DNA of 64,000 bases from Euzebya pacifica (GCF_003344865.1 NZ_CP031165.1:4655910-4719909), one strand, 5' to 3'; numbered from the stretch's first letter, positions 1 through 10,398 are shown. Numbers and translations: made by a program. The notes: generated from the sequence alone by a model not told the origin.

Positions 1-864
1 CTTGAAGTCGTCGAGATCCACGATCATCACGCCGAGCACCCCGGTGGAGTGGGCACCCCGGCTGGCCACCGCCTCGCGGAGTCGCTCCAGGAAGAGCCGG
101 CGGTTGGGCAGGCCGGTGAGGGGGTCGTGGGTCGCCTCGTGCTGGCGGGCGGCCGCGATCTCGCCCGACCGGATGACAAGGGACCAGGTCACCAGCAAGG
201 GGACGAGCAACGCCGGCGATGCGCGACCCAGCACCGCCAGCACCGGGCCGAGGGGCAGCAGGAGCCCGTCGGTGGAGAACCCGACCACCGCGTCCCGACG
301 CAGGATCCGGCGGAGCGTCGTCCCGTCGCCGAGGGCCTTGGCACCGGCGAGCAGCAGGGCGGCACAGACGTGGATGACCAGCAGCCCCGCCATCGCCGAG
401 AGGGCCCACGACGACGTCAGCGGCGCACCGTCGGAGAGCGTTGCCCGGTGGCCGAGCAGCTCGAGGACCCCGAGCCCGGCGGCGACCGCAGTCGCTCGCA
501 TCCCTGCGTGGAACACCATGCGGACGGGGGAACGACGGCGAACGACGTCGGCCACGAGACTCGTGGCCATCGTCGCCGCGACCACCAGTGTGCCTTCGGT
601 CGTGAAGAGCAACGCGGTCACGAAGGCCCAGGACGGGGTGATGAAGGTCGTGCCGTCGCGACGCAACCAGCGAACGGGCCTGATCTCGCCGACAACGACG
701 AGGACGATGAAGAGGACCGCGAGCCAGGAAGGATCCCCGAACCCGGAGGACGTATCGACCAGCACGCTCCGGGCCGACAGGACCGCGCCGGTGAGCGCCA
801 CGAGCGTGACGAGTGTCCGGTACTGCCACCGCCACCGTGGCACCGCAGCCTGACCGCTCAGCAC
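1..864 (-). CDS. Membrane-bound GGDEF-domain protein (3' end outside window)
   Basis: Probable diguanylate cyclase, cut off by the window edge. About 288 residues are visible. The first ~240 form a hydrophobic region with roughly six membrane segments and no recognised sensor name. A short linker then leads into the start of a GGDEF domain: HDPLTGLPNRRLF followed by VMIVDLDDFK, the metal-binding Asp region. The GGDEF signature itself lies beyond base 1, so catalytic competence cannot be judged. The chosen GTG at 864 has GGAG about 11 nt upstream; a GTG at 843 is the alternative. It diverges from the HAD phosphatase gene, with an inverted repeat between them. Confidence 0.75.
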   Translation of the reverse strand, partial: MLSGQAAVPRWRWQYRTLVTLVALTGAVLSARSVLVDTSSGFGDPSWLAVLFIVLVVVGEIRPVRWLRRDGTTFITPSWAFVTALLFTTEGTLVVAATMATSLVADVVRRRSPVRMVFHAGMRATAVAAGLGVLELLGHRATLSDGAPLTSSWALSAMAGLLVIHVCAALLLAGAKALGDGTTLRRILRRDAVVGFSTDGLLLPLGPVLAVLGRASPALLVPLLVTWSLVIRSGEIAAARQHEATHDPLTGLPNRRLFLERLREAVASRGAHSTGVLGVMIVDLDDFK

Positions 865-978
865 GTTGTCGAGAACTCCAGGGTCGAGGTCATCACCGGA
901 CGGCGGTTGGTGACCACTGCGCAGCCATCACCGCGTCGCGAAATGCATGCTAGGGGCCTGTTGCCCTGACGTATCGGA

Positions 979-1001
979 AGCTGCACACACATCGTGCAGC
1001 T
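979..1001. promoter_or_regulatory. Inverted repeat, possible operator
   Basis: Perfect 8-bp arms AGCTGCAC and GTGCAGCT are separated by 7 nt. The site lies in the 274-nt divergent region between the GGDEF gene (minus) and the HAD gene (plus). This is the size and symmetry expected for a dimeric repressor site. No regulator can be named. Confidence 0.4.
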
Positions 1002-1138
1002 CCGCGAGAGCCGATTTCTGGAACGGTCACCGATCGTGTTCGGCGCTCGAGGGTCGTGTCCGGGGATGGACGGCAGGACCCGGCAGCCCCCAGCGCCGAC
1101 GTTTGGCCCGAGCCGGGTCTCGTGAGACGGTTCGGGTC

Positions 1139-1960
1139 GTGGACCTCGACAGACACCTCGCGACCCTGCCACCGCCGGCGATCGTCTACACCGACCTCGA
1201 CGGCACGCTGCTCGGGGCGAACGGGTCCATCCTGGCCGACGGGGACGGCCGACCCACACTCGACGGGGTCGACGCGCTGGTCCGGGCGCGACGGAACGGG
1301 CTCCTGGTGGTGGCTGTGTCGGGCCGGCGGGTCGCCGACCTGCGCAACGACGCCCGGTTGCTCGGACTCGACGGTGCCATCGCCGAGGCCGGCACCGTTC
1401 GCTTGGTCGACGGTGCGGCGCGAGTGTCGTGGGGTGAGTGCCCATCCGACATCGCGAGCAGCCCCAGGGCAGCGCTGGTCGAGGTCGGCGCACTGGCCCT
1501 CGTGCTGGACAGCTTCCCGGGACGGATACGGGTGTACAGCCCCTGGGACGACGGTCGCCTCGGAGGTGTCCTCCTGCACGGCCTGGTCGACACCGAGGAC
1601 GCCAACGCCCGTCTGGCCGCCGCAGGCATGGGCTGGGCGCGTTTGCTCGACAACGGGGCAACCGGCGGGTGGCCCGACCTGGACGGGGTCCGGGCGTACC
1701 ACCTGATCCCGCGAGGGGTGGGCAAGGCCGCCGGCGTTGCGGCCGACCTCGCCGATCGAGGCATCGACCCGCGTGGAGCGGTGGCCGTCGGTGATTCCGA
1801 GGAGGACCTGTCGATCGCCGAGGTGGTCGGCACCTACGTCACCGTCGCCAACGGCCATGGTCGGGTCGGGGGCAACCGCTTCGTGGTCGAGGGGTCACAC
1901 GGCGCCGGCGTGGCCCTGACGATCGATGCCGCGCTGGCCGCTCGGACCCGTCAGGCCTGA
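1139..1960 (+). CDS. HAD-superfamily hydrolase (Cof/SPP-like phosphatase)
   Basis: Predicted phosphatase of 273 aa acting on a small phosphorylated, probably sugar-type, substrate. Motif I is YTDLDGTLLG near residue 20, with the nucleophile Asp and the acid/base Asp. Motif II is VAVSGRR, and the C-terminal Lys with VGDSEEDL supplies motifs III/IV. The large segment between motifs I and III fits a type C2 cap, as in Cof, sucrose-phosphatase and mannosyl-3-phosphoglycerate phosphatase proteins. The start is taken as the GTG just before the conserved region because no upstream in-frame start adds recognisable sequence. Its stop overlaps the convergent GGDEF gene by 10 nt. The substrate cannot be assigned. 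Confidence 0.75.
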   Translation: MDLDRHLATLPPPAIVYTDLDGTLLGANGSILADGDGRPTLDGVDALVRARRNGLLVVAVSGRRVADLRNDARLLGLDGAIAEAGTVRLVDGAARVSWGECPSDIASSPRAALVEVGALALVLDSFPGRIRVYSPWDDGRLGGVLLHGLVDTEDANARLAAAGMGWARLLDNGATGGWPDLDGVRAYHLIPRGVGKAAGVAADLADRGIDPRGAVAVGDSEEDLSIAEVVGTYVTVANGHGRVGGNRFVVEGSHGAGVALTIDAALAARTRQA

Positions 1961-3432
1961 CCGGCCGCGTGGTGCGCTGCGACGAGGTCGGCCCGTGACA
2001 CGCGCAGGGGGTGGGGCGAATCGTCGGGGGCACGGTCCTCCGCACGGTCCCGTGCCCGACGACGCTTGTGTCGGTACATGTCGGTGTCGGCGCGATCGAG
2101 GATGTCGTCGACGCTGTCGCCGCGGCGGATGACCGTCCAGCCGATCGAGCAGCTCATCACCACGTTCCGGCCGTTGTCGAGCCTGATGGGCCGGGTCATC
2201 GCGTGCCTGCACTCCTCGGCCACGGACTCGGGATCGCGATCGCCGCACGTGTCGTGCAGGACGATCGCGAACTCGTCGCCCGACAGCCGGCCGACCACGT
2301 GGGCAGGTCCCGTGGCCTCGTCGAGTCGACGAGCGACCTCTCGCAGGACCACGTCCCCCGCGGCATGGCCGTGGGTGTCGTTGACCACCTTGAAGCGGTC
2401 GACGTCGATGTAGAGCAACGCCCCGCACCGGTCGGTCCGCCCCACCAGGAGTCGGCCGACGAGGTCGACCAGTCCGACACGGCTGACCGCCCCCGTGAGC
2501 TCGTCGGTGTGCAACCGCTTCACGAGGATGTCGCGGTACTGGTCGCGCTGGACGACGAGGTGCTGGAACCGAGCCACGAACAGGAGGGTCAGGAGCGCCC
2601 CCAGCACCCAGTCCGACGCGATCGTCACGACGCCACCGCTCCAGCGGACTGCGGCCGCGACAGGGAAGAGCAACATGCACGACCCCAGCCCAGCCACCTG
2701 CCACGTCGCCGACCCGGACGACGTCGACGGCCGGGGAGTCAGGTCGAGGTCGATGTCGGGGTGCGCCACGGCCAGCACGAGCAACATGATCCCGGCCACG
2801 GTCAGCACGTCGACCCACATCGGTCGGTGGGTGCCGTGCACCGCCAGCGCGATGGCGAGGTTCGGCGGCAGGGACAGGTGTGCGGCCGCCGCGAACAGGC
2901 GCAGCGGCACGGAGGTGGTCTTCACGAGGACTCGCAGCCATATGGCCACACCCACGATGACCAGGATCGTGAACAGGGACTCCGAACCGATCGGCGGGGC
3001 GTCGGGACGCCAGACACGCATGGCGGTGCTGAGCAGCATGACGAGGCCCGTGCTGACGATCAGGCCGTCGAGCACCACGTCGAGGCCCTCCTTGGGGCGG
3101 GCACGCCTGACGAACATGGCCCCGGCGACCAGCAGCAGTACCGACCCGAGGGAGTTCGCCAGGTCAGCAGCGAACACTTGGTCCGGGGCCAGCCAGCGCA
3201 GCAGGTTGGTGGTCGCGAACATCGCCGCGCAGAGGGTCAGCCCGTCGAGGAAGCCGATCCGTTGTGCCGGAGAGAAACGTGCCCACACGCAGGTGCCCAC
3301 CATCAGGACCCAAGCTGCTGCGCGCACCGCCACTCGTTGCTCGGGGCCGACGATCGTCAGCGCGAGGAGCACCACCGTGCACGCGCCCACGACTTCGACG
3401 GGTATCCGCTCACGGGAAACAACATCCCTCAT
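1951..3432 (-). CDS. Membrane GGDEF protein (SGDEF variant), putative diguanylate cyclase
   Basis: Predicted c-di-GMP synthase of 493 aa. The N-terminal ~300 residues carry about eight to nine membrane segments, then a short coil (QRDQYRDILVKR) leads to a GGDEF domain with DELTGAVSR, YIDVDRFKVVND and RLSGDEF near residue 385. SGDEF differs from GGDEF only at the first Gly, a change found in some active cyclases. The inhibitory RxxD I-site is absent: the aligned residues are G-P-A-H. The ATG at 3432 is preferred because AAGGCGGAGAGA precedes it; ATGs at 3480 and 3468 lack a ribosome site. It lies downstream of the LytR_C gene on the same strand. Confidence 0.78.
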   Translation of the reverse strand: MRDVVSRERIPVEVVGACTVVLLALTIVGPEQRVAVRAAAWVLMVGTCVWARFSPAQRIGFLDGLTLCAAMFATTNLLRWLAPDQVFAADLANSLGSVLLLVAGAMFVRRARPKEGLDVVLDGLIVSTGLVMLLSTAMRVWRPDAPPIGSESLFTILVIVGVAIWLRVLVKTTSVPLRLFAAAAHLSLPPNLAIALAVHGTHRPMWVDVLTVAGIMLLVLAVAHPDIDLDLTPRPSTSSGSATWQVAGLGSCMLLFPVAAAVRWSGGVVTIASDWVLGALLTLLFVARFQHLVVQRDQYRDILVKRLHTDELTGAVSRVGLVDLVGRLLVGRTDRCGALLYIDVDRFKVVNDTHGHAAGDVVLREVARRLDEATGPAHVVGRLSGDEFAIVLHDTCGDRDPESVAEECRHAMTRPIRLDNGRNVVMSCSIGWTVIRRGDSVDDILDRADTDMYRHKRRRARDRAEDRAPDDSPHPLRVSRADLVAAHHAAGQA

Positions 3433-3520
3433 TCTCTCCGCCTTCTCCACGGACCCCGACAGGTCCATTTCGGCTGTCATTGTCGGGCCGCGAGGCGTGC
3501 AGGGAAATGCCTATCTTGGA

Positions 3521-4117
3521 CTAGCCCTCGGTGGCGCCATCCTCTGGTGCCGACTCGGTGGTGGTCCAGTCGGCCCCGACGACGATGTGGATGTCGAGCT
3601 CCGTCGTCAGGTTGCCCGGGTTGTCACCGATCGTGGTGAAGCGGGGGTCTGCCGCAACGAGCGCCGCAGCCTCGGCTTCCTGCCCCGCGGTGGCGAAGAT
3701 CGTGGTCTCGGCGTAGTCGTTGGCCGCGCGTCCGGACTGCGTCACGTCGTACCCGAGGTCGACGAGGGTCTGCACCACGTCGTCGAACGCCGCCTGGTCG
3801 TCGGTGCCGTTGAGGAGCTGCGCGCTGACCCCATCACCGGGCAGCGGTTCGGCGTCGGTCAACGACGGCAGTGGCGTCGGGGTGGAGGTGATCTCGGGCA
3901 CCGTCGCAGCCGAGGACGGCTCGGCGGGGACCGTGGCGACCACATCGGGCGCAGCTGTGGACTCCAGCGTCATCTCGTCTGCGGGGTCGGGCTGGAAGAC
4001 CAGCCAGTACACGCCGAACGCGAGCGCAGCAGCAAGCAGCGCGCGGATCAAAGGGGCTGCGATAGAGGTTCCGGGCTCGGCCGGGCCGTCGTCGAATCCG
4101 TCCATACCCGCAGACAC
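3521..4117 (-). CDS. LytR C-terminal-domain membrane protein (VirR-like)
   Basis: 198 aa: a short cytoplasmic N-terminus, one membrane segment near residues 24-42, a Ser/Thr/Pro-rich linker, then an extracytoplasmic LytR_C domain beginning around VSAQLLNGT and ending at DIHIVVGADW. LytR_C domains occur at the end of LCP cell-wall ligases and alone in mycobacterial VirR (Rv0431), which affects envelope integrity and vesicle release. The GTG start overlaps the stop of the upstream DUF3263 gene by one base (TAGTG), implying translational coupling. The same gene pair, Rv0430-Rv0431, exists in Mycobacterium, which supports the assignment. A paralogue lies at 6541-7098. Confidence 0.75.
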   Translation of the reverse strand: MSAGMDGFDDGPAEPGTSIAAPLIRALLAAALAFGVYWLVFQPDPADEMTLESTAAPDVVATVPAEPSSAATVPEITSTPTPLPSLTDAEPLPGDGVSAQLLNGTDDQAAFDDVVQTLVDLGYDVTQSGRAANDYAETTIFATAGQEAEAAALVAADPRFTTIGDNPGNLTTELDIHIVVGADWTTTESAPEDGATEG

Positions 4118-4425
4118 TACTTCGTGGCAGGGCGCCGGCCGGGACGACCGACCTGTTCGGACAGCCCAGCGTCACCCCTCGACGACCGTTGGTCACGTCG
4201 GCGACGAAGTCGGCGGATCAGCAGCGGATCGGCGACCTCAGCCTCGGGACGGTCCAGCAGATCGGCCAGGATGGCGTAGTAGTACGACGGCGTGAAGCCG
4301 AAGTGCTCTCGGATGGCTTCCTGCTTGTTGGCGTCCCGCACCGCGGTGTCGCGCTCGAACGCCAGGACCGCCCGCTCACGGGAGGTGAGGGGCTTGACTG
4401 CTTCGCTGGTCTGGGTGTTCGACAT
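4117..4425 (-). CDS. DUF3263 family protein
   Basis: Small cytoplasmic protein of 102 aa. The region LTSRERAVLAFERD through EHFGFTPSYYYAILADLLD resembles a helix-turn-helix fold and is typical of actinobacterial DUF3263 proteins (mycobacterial Rv0430). A basic, Arg-rich tail follows. The ATG at 4425 has AGGAGCG nine bases upstream. It is the first gene of a two-gene unit with the LytR_C protein. A DNA-binding or regulatory role is suggested by fold only; no experimentally defined function is known to me. Confidence 0.75.
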   Translation of the reverse strand: MSNTQTSEAVKPLTSRERAVLAFERDTAVRDANKQEAIREHFGFTPSYYYAILADLLDRPEAEVADPLLIRRLRRRRDQRSSRGDAGLSEQVGRPGRRPATK

Positions 4426-4608
4426 GTGCGCTCCTGTCCGGTGCCGCCCGATCGTAGGCAGGCGGTTCCGTTCCCCGAAGGAACCTCGACAGCGCCGCCC
4501 CCGGCCCGACCGCATCCTTGCACGCCCACGACCGTCAGGCGGGGCCGCCATCCTTTCCGCGCACCACCCACTCGGCTCCCCCGTCCGGCCCGCTATCCTT
4601 TCGCGCAC

Positions 4609-4686
4609 GCCGGGATAGCTCAGTTGGCAGAGCGTCGCTCTCGTGAAGCGAATGTCGCGAGCTCGAATGTCACAGCGCTCCCGGCT
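4609..4686 (+). pseudogene. tRNA-Thr(CGT)-like sequence with disrupted T arm
   Basis: The acceptor (GCCGGGA with TCCCGGC), D arm and anticodon stem (TCGCT/AGCGA) match the intact tRNA-Thr 113 bp downstream. The anticodon reads CGT (4642-4644). The T arm is abnormal. The 5' half GCGAG is present, but the matching CTCGC is missing and the segment is five bases longer, with GTCACAGCGC where the 3' stem should be. The loop reads CTCGAAT instead of TTCGATT. Probably a decayed duplicate; a functional tRNA with an unusual T arm, or a sequencing error, remains possible. Confidence 0.6.
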
Positions 4687-4721
4687 CTTCTCACTCCCGG
4701 CCCGCTATCCTTTCCGCGCAC

Positions 4722-4794
4722 GCCGGGATAGCTCAGTTGGCAGAGCGTCGCTCTTGTAAAGCGAATGTCGCGAGTTCGATTCTCGCTCCCGGCT
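4722..4794 (+). tRNA. tRNA-Thr (anticodon TGT)
   Basis: Complete 73-nt cloverleaf. Acceptor GCCGGGA (4722-4728) pairs with TCCCGGC (4787-4793), with T as discriminator. The D arm is of the TAGCTCAGTTGGCAGAGC type. The anticodon stem TCGCT/AGCGA encloses loop CTTGTAA with anticodon TGT at 4755-4757. The T stem GCGAG/CTCGC holds loop TTCGATT. The 3' CCA is not encoded. A TATCCT hexamer at 4706-4711 is a plausible -10 element and is duplicated ahead of the upstream copy. Confidence 0.95.
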
Positions 4795-4825
4795 CTCTCG
4801 CTCCCGGCTCTTTCGCTCCCGGCGC
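4781..4825. repeat. Three tandem 15-bp copies of the tRNA-Thr 3' end
   Basis: The unit TCTCGCTCCCGGCTC occurs perfectly at 4781-4795, inside the tRNA 3' end, and again at 4796-4810. A third copy with two changes is at 4811-4825. The array runs to the stop codon of the convergent hydrolase gene. It could come from slippage or from repeated integration at the tRNA 3' end. Confidence 0.8.
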
Positions 4826-5694
4826 TACTGCTCGACCCGGTGGCCGAGGGCCAGCAGGTGGTCGGCGACGACGTCGGGGCGCTGCAGGTGCACGTCGTGG
4901 GCGCCGTCCAGCCAGATGGCCCGGCCCTCGGGGAGGCGTCGCAGCGCCTCGTCGACTCCGGCAGCCTTCCGCGCTGCCCACTCCCCTTCACCGCCGTTGA
5001 CGGGCAGCAGCAGCGTCGGCACGTTCACCTCGGCCATGCGGGCGAAGGGGTCGGTGGCCCACATCGCGCGCACGATGGCTTCGTGGGCGTCCAGCGACAG
5101 GCGCGGCTCGACGCGGCCATCGGCGTGCTGGTGCAGGTTGGCCATCTGTGCGTCGAGGGCGCCCGACGGCCACCCCTCCACCGAACGCGCGATGAGCTGT
5201 CGTACCTCCCCCGGGGCCCGATCGGCCAGCGCCGGCGGACGAAGCGCTGCCCACGCCTCCTCCGGGGTCGGGTGGGCCTCACCGAGGGCGATGAACCCTC
5301 CGTCGACGGCGGCGACCCCGGAAAACGCGTCGGTGTGCCGAGCGGCCGCTTCCAGGACGACGTTGCCGCCCCACGACTGCCCGACGAGCACCGGCTGCTC
5401 GAGCTCGAGGACACCGCACAGCGCAGCCAGGTCAGCGGCCACGGCGTCGTAGGACATGTCCCCATCGGCCGACCCCGACCTGCCGTGACCGCGCTGGTCG
5501 ACGGCAACGACGCGGTGGCCCGCTGCGGCGAGGGCCGCCGAGACTCCGTCCCACAGGCGGGCGTTGGACGACAGGCCGTGCACCAGCAGGAACGGACGCC
5601 GATCGCCAGCGCGTTGGCGCACCGACAGCTCGTGGCCGGCGGGCAGCCGGACGTGGTGCTCGAGGATCGGAGGCGGTGTGGGAACGGTGGGCAC
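4825..5694 (-). CDS. Alpha/beta-hydrolase fold protein
   Basis: 289-aa soluble hydrolase. Visible elements are the oxyanion region FLLVHGLSSNARLW (residues ~30-43), VVAVDQRGHGRS, the nucleophile elbow VGQSWGGN with Ser, and a late His in LDGAHDVHLQRPD. A helical lid region precedes the last strand. The layout is that of small-molecule esterases, lactonases or epoxide-hydrolase-like enzymes, and no substrate can be given. The GTG at 5694 is chosen because longer versions would read through the divergent SURF1 start. Only 67 bp separate the two start codons, so they share a promoter region. Confidence 0.78.
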   Translation of the reverse strand: MPTVPTPPPILEHHVRLPAGHELSVRQRAGDRRPFLLVHGLSSNARLWDGVSAALAAAGHRVVAVDQRGHGRSGSADGDMSYDAVAADLAALCGVLELEQPVLVGQSWGGNVVLEAAARHTDAFSGVAAVDGGFIALGEAHPTPEEAWAALRPPALADRAPGEVRQLIARSVEGWPSGALDAQMANLHQHADGRVEPRLSLDAHEAIVRAMWATDPFARMAEVNVPTLLLPVNGGEGEWAARKAAGVDEALRRLPEGRAIWLDGAHDVHLQRPDVVADHLLALGHRVEQ

Positions 5695-5761
5695 TGCCCG
5701 CCGAGTATCGCCGCCGATCGGCCCGGTCGCCGGCAGGGGCGGTCCACCTACAGTGGGAACC

Positions 5762-6526
5762 ATGCCCAAGCAGCTGCTGCGCCCCGGCTGGGTGCTGACC
5801 CATCTCGTGGTGATCGCGATCGCCGTGTCGTTCGTCAGCCTCGGCATGTGGCAGGTGCGCCGCCACTACGAACAGGCTGAGGAGAACACGCGCGTCGAGG
5901 CCCAGCTGGCGAGCGAGCCGGCCCCGGTCGGCGACGCGCTGGCGTCGCCTGACATCGACCTCCTCCCAGTCTCGGCCACCGGCACCTTCGATGGCGACGA
6001 GCAGCTGCAGCTGGCGCCTCGATCGCGCAACGAACGCCCGGGGTTCGAGGTCCTGACGCCCCTTCGCCTCGATGACGGCCGGGCCCTGCTCGTCAACCGC
6101 GGCTGGATGCCGCTGGACAGCGAGCTACCGGCGCCTCCGACGGGCGAGGTCACGGTCATCGGGCGGCTCCGCACCCCGTTCGACACCCGACAGGTGCTGA
6201 CCGACGACACCGGCACCATCACGCTGGTCAGCAGCGTCGACACGGCGGTGCTGTCGGGACAGGTGGACGACCTGATCACCGAGGGCTGGCTGGAGACCGT
6301 CGACGAGGAGGCCCGGGAGCAAGGTGTGCTGCCCCGACCCGCCGAGCCGCCCGTGCTCGAGGCGGGCCCCCACCTGAACTACGCCGCCCAGTGGTTCGCC
6401 TTCACGATCATCGGCCTGGTCGGCTATCCGCTGCTGCTTCGCCGCCGTCTCTCCGATGACCGGCAGCCGTCCCCCGAGCAGCAGGTGGAGTCCAGCCGGA
6501 CCGACCGCGAGCTGCAGAACAAGTAG
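5762..6526 (+). CDS. SURF1 family cytochrome c oxidase assembly protein
   Basis: 254 aa. SURF1 helps assemble the aa3-type cytochrome oxidase, probably during heme a insertion. The N-terminal membrane helix (residues ~11-28, ending MWQVRR) and the C-terminal helix (~215-232) enclose the extracytoplasmic domain. Family signatures are LLVNRGWMP near residue 105 and HLNYAAQWFAF just before the second helix. The ATG at 5762 follows GGGAACC. The gene is 14 bp upstream of the second LytR_C gene and probably cotranscribed with it. It implies aerobic respiration. Confidence 0.9.
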   Translation: MPKQLLRPGWVLTHLVVIAIAVSFVSLGMWQVRRHYEQAEENTRVEAQLASEPAPVGDALASPDIDLLPVSATGTFDGDEQLQLAPRSRNERPGFEVLTPLRLDDGRALLVNRGWMPLDSELPAPPTGEVTVIGRLRTPFDTRQVLTDDTGTITLVSSVDTAVLSGQVDDLITEGWLETVDEEAREQGVLPRPAEPPVLEAGPHLNYAAQWFAFTIIGLVGYPLLLRRRLSDDRQPSPEQQVESSRTDRELQNK

Positions 6527-6540
6527 CCTCCGCACCTGCC

Positions 6541-7098
6541 GTGAACACCTTCATCCGACTGATCGCCCTCAACACCGCCAGGCTGGTGTTCGTGGGCGCG
6601 CTCCTGCTTGCCCTGTACGCCGGGCTGACCTGGGCGCTGTCGCCCGAGGAACGTCCCGACGCCGCCAGCATCGCCGCCGCACAGGCGGAGCTGGATGCCA
6701 GCGAGTCCGAGCTGGCCGAACCGTCCGAGACGCCCACGCCGGTCGAGACCGCTGCCGCCCCGCTGGAACCCACCGAGGTGCCGACGACGGAGTCACCCGA
6801 ACAGCTGATCGCGGCCGCCAAGCCCCCCGGTGAGACGACGGTCCAGGTACTGGACGCGGGTGGCGGCGGCGCACGGGTCGACCAGGCGGAGGCGGTGCTG
6901 GAGCAGCTGGGCTACAACGTGGTTGCGCGGAGCCCCTCCTCTCGCGACGTCGTGGAGACGACGGTGTACTACACCGCCGACAACATCGCCGAGGCCGAGG
7001 GCCTTCGCGCCCGCGAGCCCCGGTTCAGGGTCGTGGAGGCCAACCGGGGGCTCAGCGAAGGCGTCGACATCCACGTGCTGGTCGGCACCGAGTTCTGA
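6541..7098 (+). CDS. LytR C-terminal-domain membrane protein (second paralogue)
   Basis: 185 aa with a GTG start. One membrane segment (residues ~12-35) is followed by an acidic, Ala/Pro-rich linker and an extracytoplasmic LytR_C domain from TVQVLDAGGGG to VDIHVLVGTEF. The architecture matches the protein at 3521-4117, and both end in DIHV/VGxxF-like strands, so they are probably paralogues. The canonical NGT of the domain is replaced here by DAG. It follows SURF1 closely. A role at the cell envelope is inferred from the domain only. Confidence 0.7.
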   Translation: MNTFIRLIALNTARLVFVGALLLALYAGLTWALSPEERPDAASIAAAQAELDASESELAEPSETPTPVETAAAPLEPTEVPTTESPEQLIAAAKPPGETTVQVLDAGGGGARVDQAEAVLEQLGYNVVARSPSSRDVVETTVYYTADNIAEAEGLRAREPRFRVVEANRGLSEGVDIHVLVGTEF

Positions 7099-7102
7099 CA
7101 CC

Positions 7103-7124
7103 CGACGTCGGGTACCCGGCGTCG
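7103..7124. terminator. Near-perfect 22-bp palindrome between convergent genes
   Basis: CGACGTCGGGT and ACCCGGCGTCG form a palindrome with a single G-T pair. It sits between the stop of the plus-strand LytR_C gene and the stop of minus-strand pepN. A bidirectional terminator hairpin is the simplest reading. There is no T-tract, as is common in GC-rich Actinobacteria. Confidence 0.5.
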
Positions 7125-7134
7125 ACCGGCAGGG

Positions 7135-9648
<2,514 letters not shown>

Positions 9649-9732
9649 AGCGTGTCTTCGGTCGGCGGGCGGTGGGATTGGCTCTGCAGGCTACCCCTCT
9701 GCGCTACCGCGCCAACCGGCCGAGCGACGTGG

Positions 9733-10296
9733 TCAGCGACGGCGCGTGCGAGCGATCGTCCGTTCGCGGCTCGCCCGTGCCGCACAGGTGGTCAGCAGCG
9801 CCATGGCAGCGTCGAGCCGACCGAGGACGTCGTTGCCGAGTGCGGCCACGAAGGCCCGGTCCCCAGCGGACTCCAGCGCGGCCATGGCGCTCATCAGCTG
9901 GATCGTGGCGGGTTGTTCCCCCGGCCGCGCGGCCAGCACCAGCTGCGTGTTGTCGATGGTGTCGATGGCGTCCCGCAGGACGGTGAGCGTCTCGACGATG
10001 TCGGCTGCGGCGACGGCGGCAGCGATGACGGCCCCGTCGATCAGCGCGACGGCCTCGGCACACCCACGGATCTGGTCCCAGCGGGCCAGCAGGCCGTCGA
10101 GCTCGCTCCACAGGTCGTCGTAGGCAACGTCGCGGGTCAGCTGGTGACCGAGGGCCACTGCCTCCCAGACGGTGTCCACCAACGCGTGCTGCACGCTGGA
10201 GCGCGGCGCGGTGTCGGCTGCGACACACCCCAGCTCGATGGCGCGGGCGATGCGCTCGAGCCGATCGGTGATCGTGGTGTGGTCCAGGTGCGTCAC
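9733..10296 (-). CDS. Hypothetical alpha-helical protein
   Basis: Not recognised. A 187-aa, Ala- and acid-rich, mostly helical, soluble-looking protein with a GTG start, no signal peptide, no membrane segment and an Arg-rich C-terminus (RERTIARTRRR). It lies between pepN and the sigma-H-like gene on the same strand, with about 100 bp to the latter. The balanced residue composition favours this frame over an overlapping, Arg/Pro-rich reading of the same DNA. Confidence 0.5.
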   Translation of the reverse strand: MTHLDHTTITDRLERIARAIELGCVAADTAPRSSVQHALVDTVWEAVALGHQLTRDVAYDDLWSELDGLLARWDQIRGCAEAVALIDGAVIAAAVAAADIVETLTVLRDAIDTIDNTQLVLAARPGEQPATIQLMSAMAALESAGDRAFVAALGNDVLGRLDAAMALLTTCAARASRERTIARTRRR

Positions 10297-10398
10297 GTCT
10301 TCCGACGCTACCGCGGCCCGCCACCCTCAGCGACTGACGTCTACTGCTGGTTCAGGTCCATGCACTCAGTGTCACGAACGTGGATCCGCCACCGGCGG

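Noticed and set aside
4587-4825. Integrated mobile element at tRNA-Thr
   Set aside because: No integrase, transposase or phage gene lies on either side, and flanking genes are ordinary chromosomal ones. Only the short repeats remain.
9704-10324. Alternative Arg/Pro-rich reading frame over the 187-aa hypothetical gene
   Set aside because: Its composition is that of an off-frame translation; the chosen frame gives a balanced helical protein.
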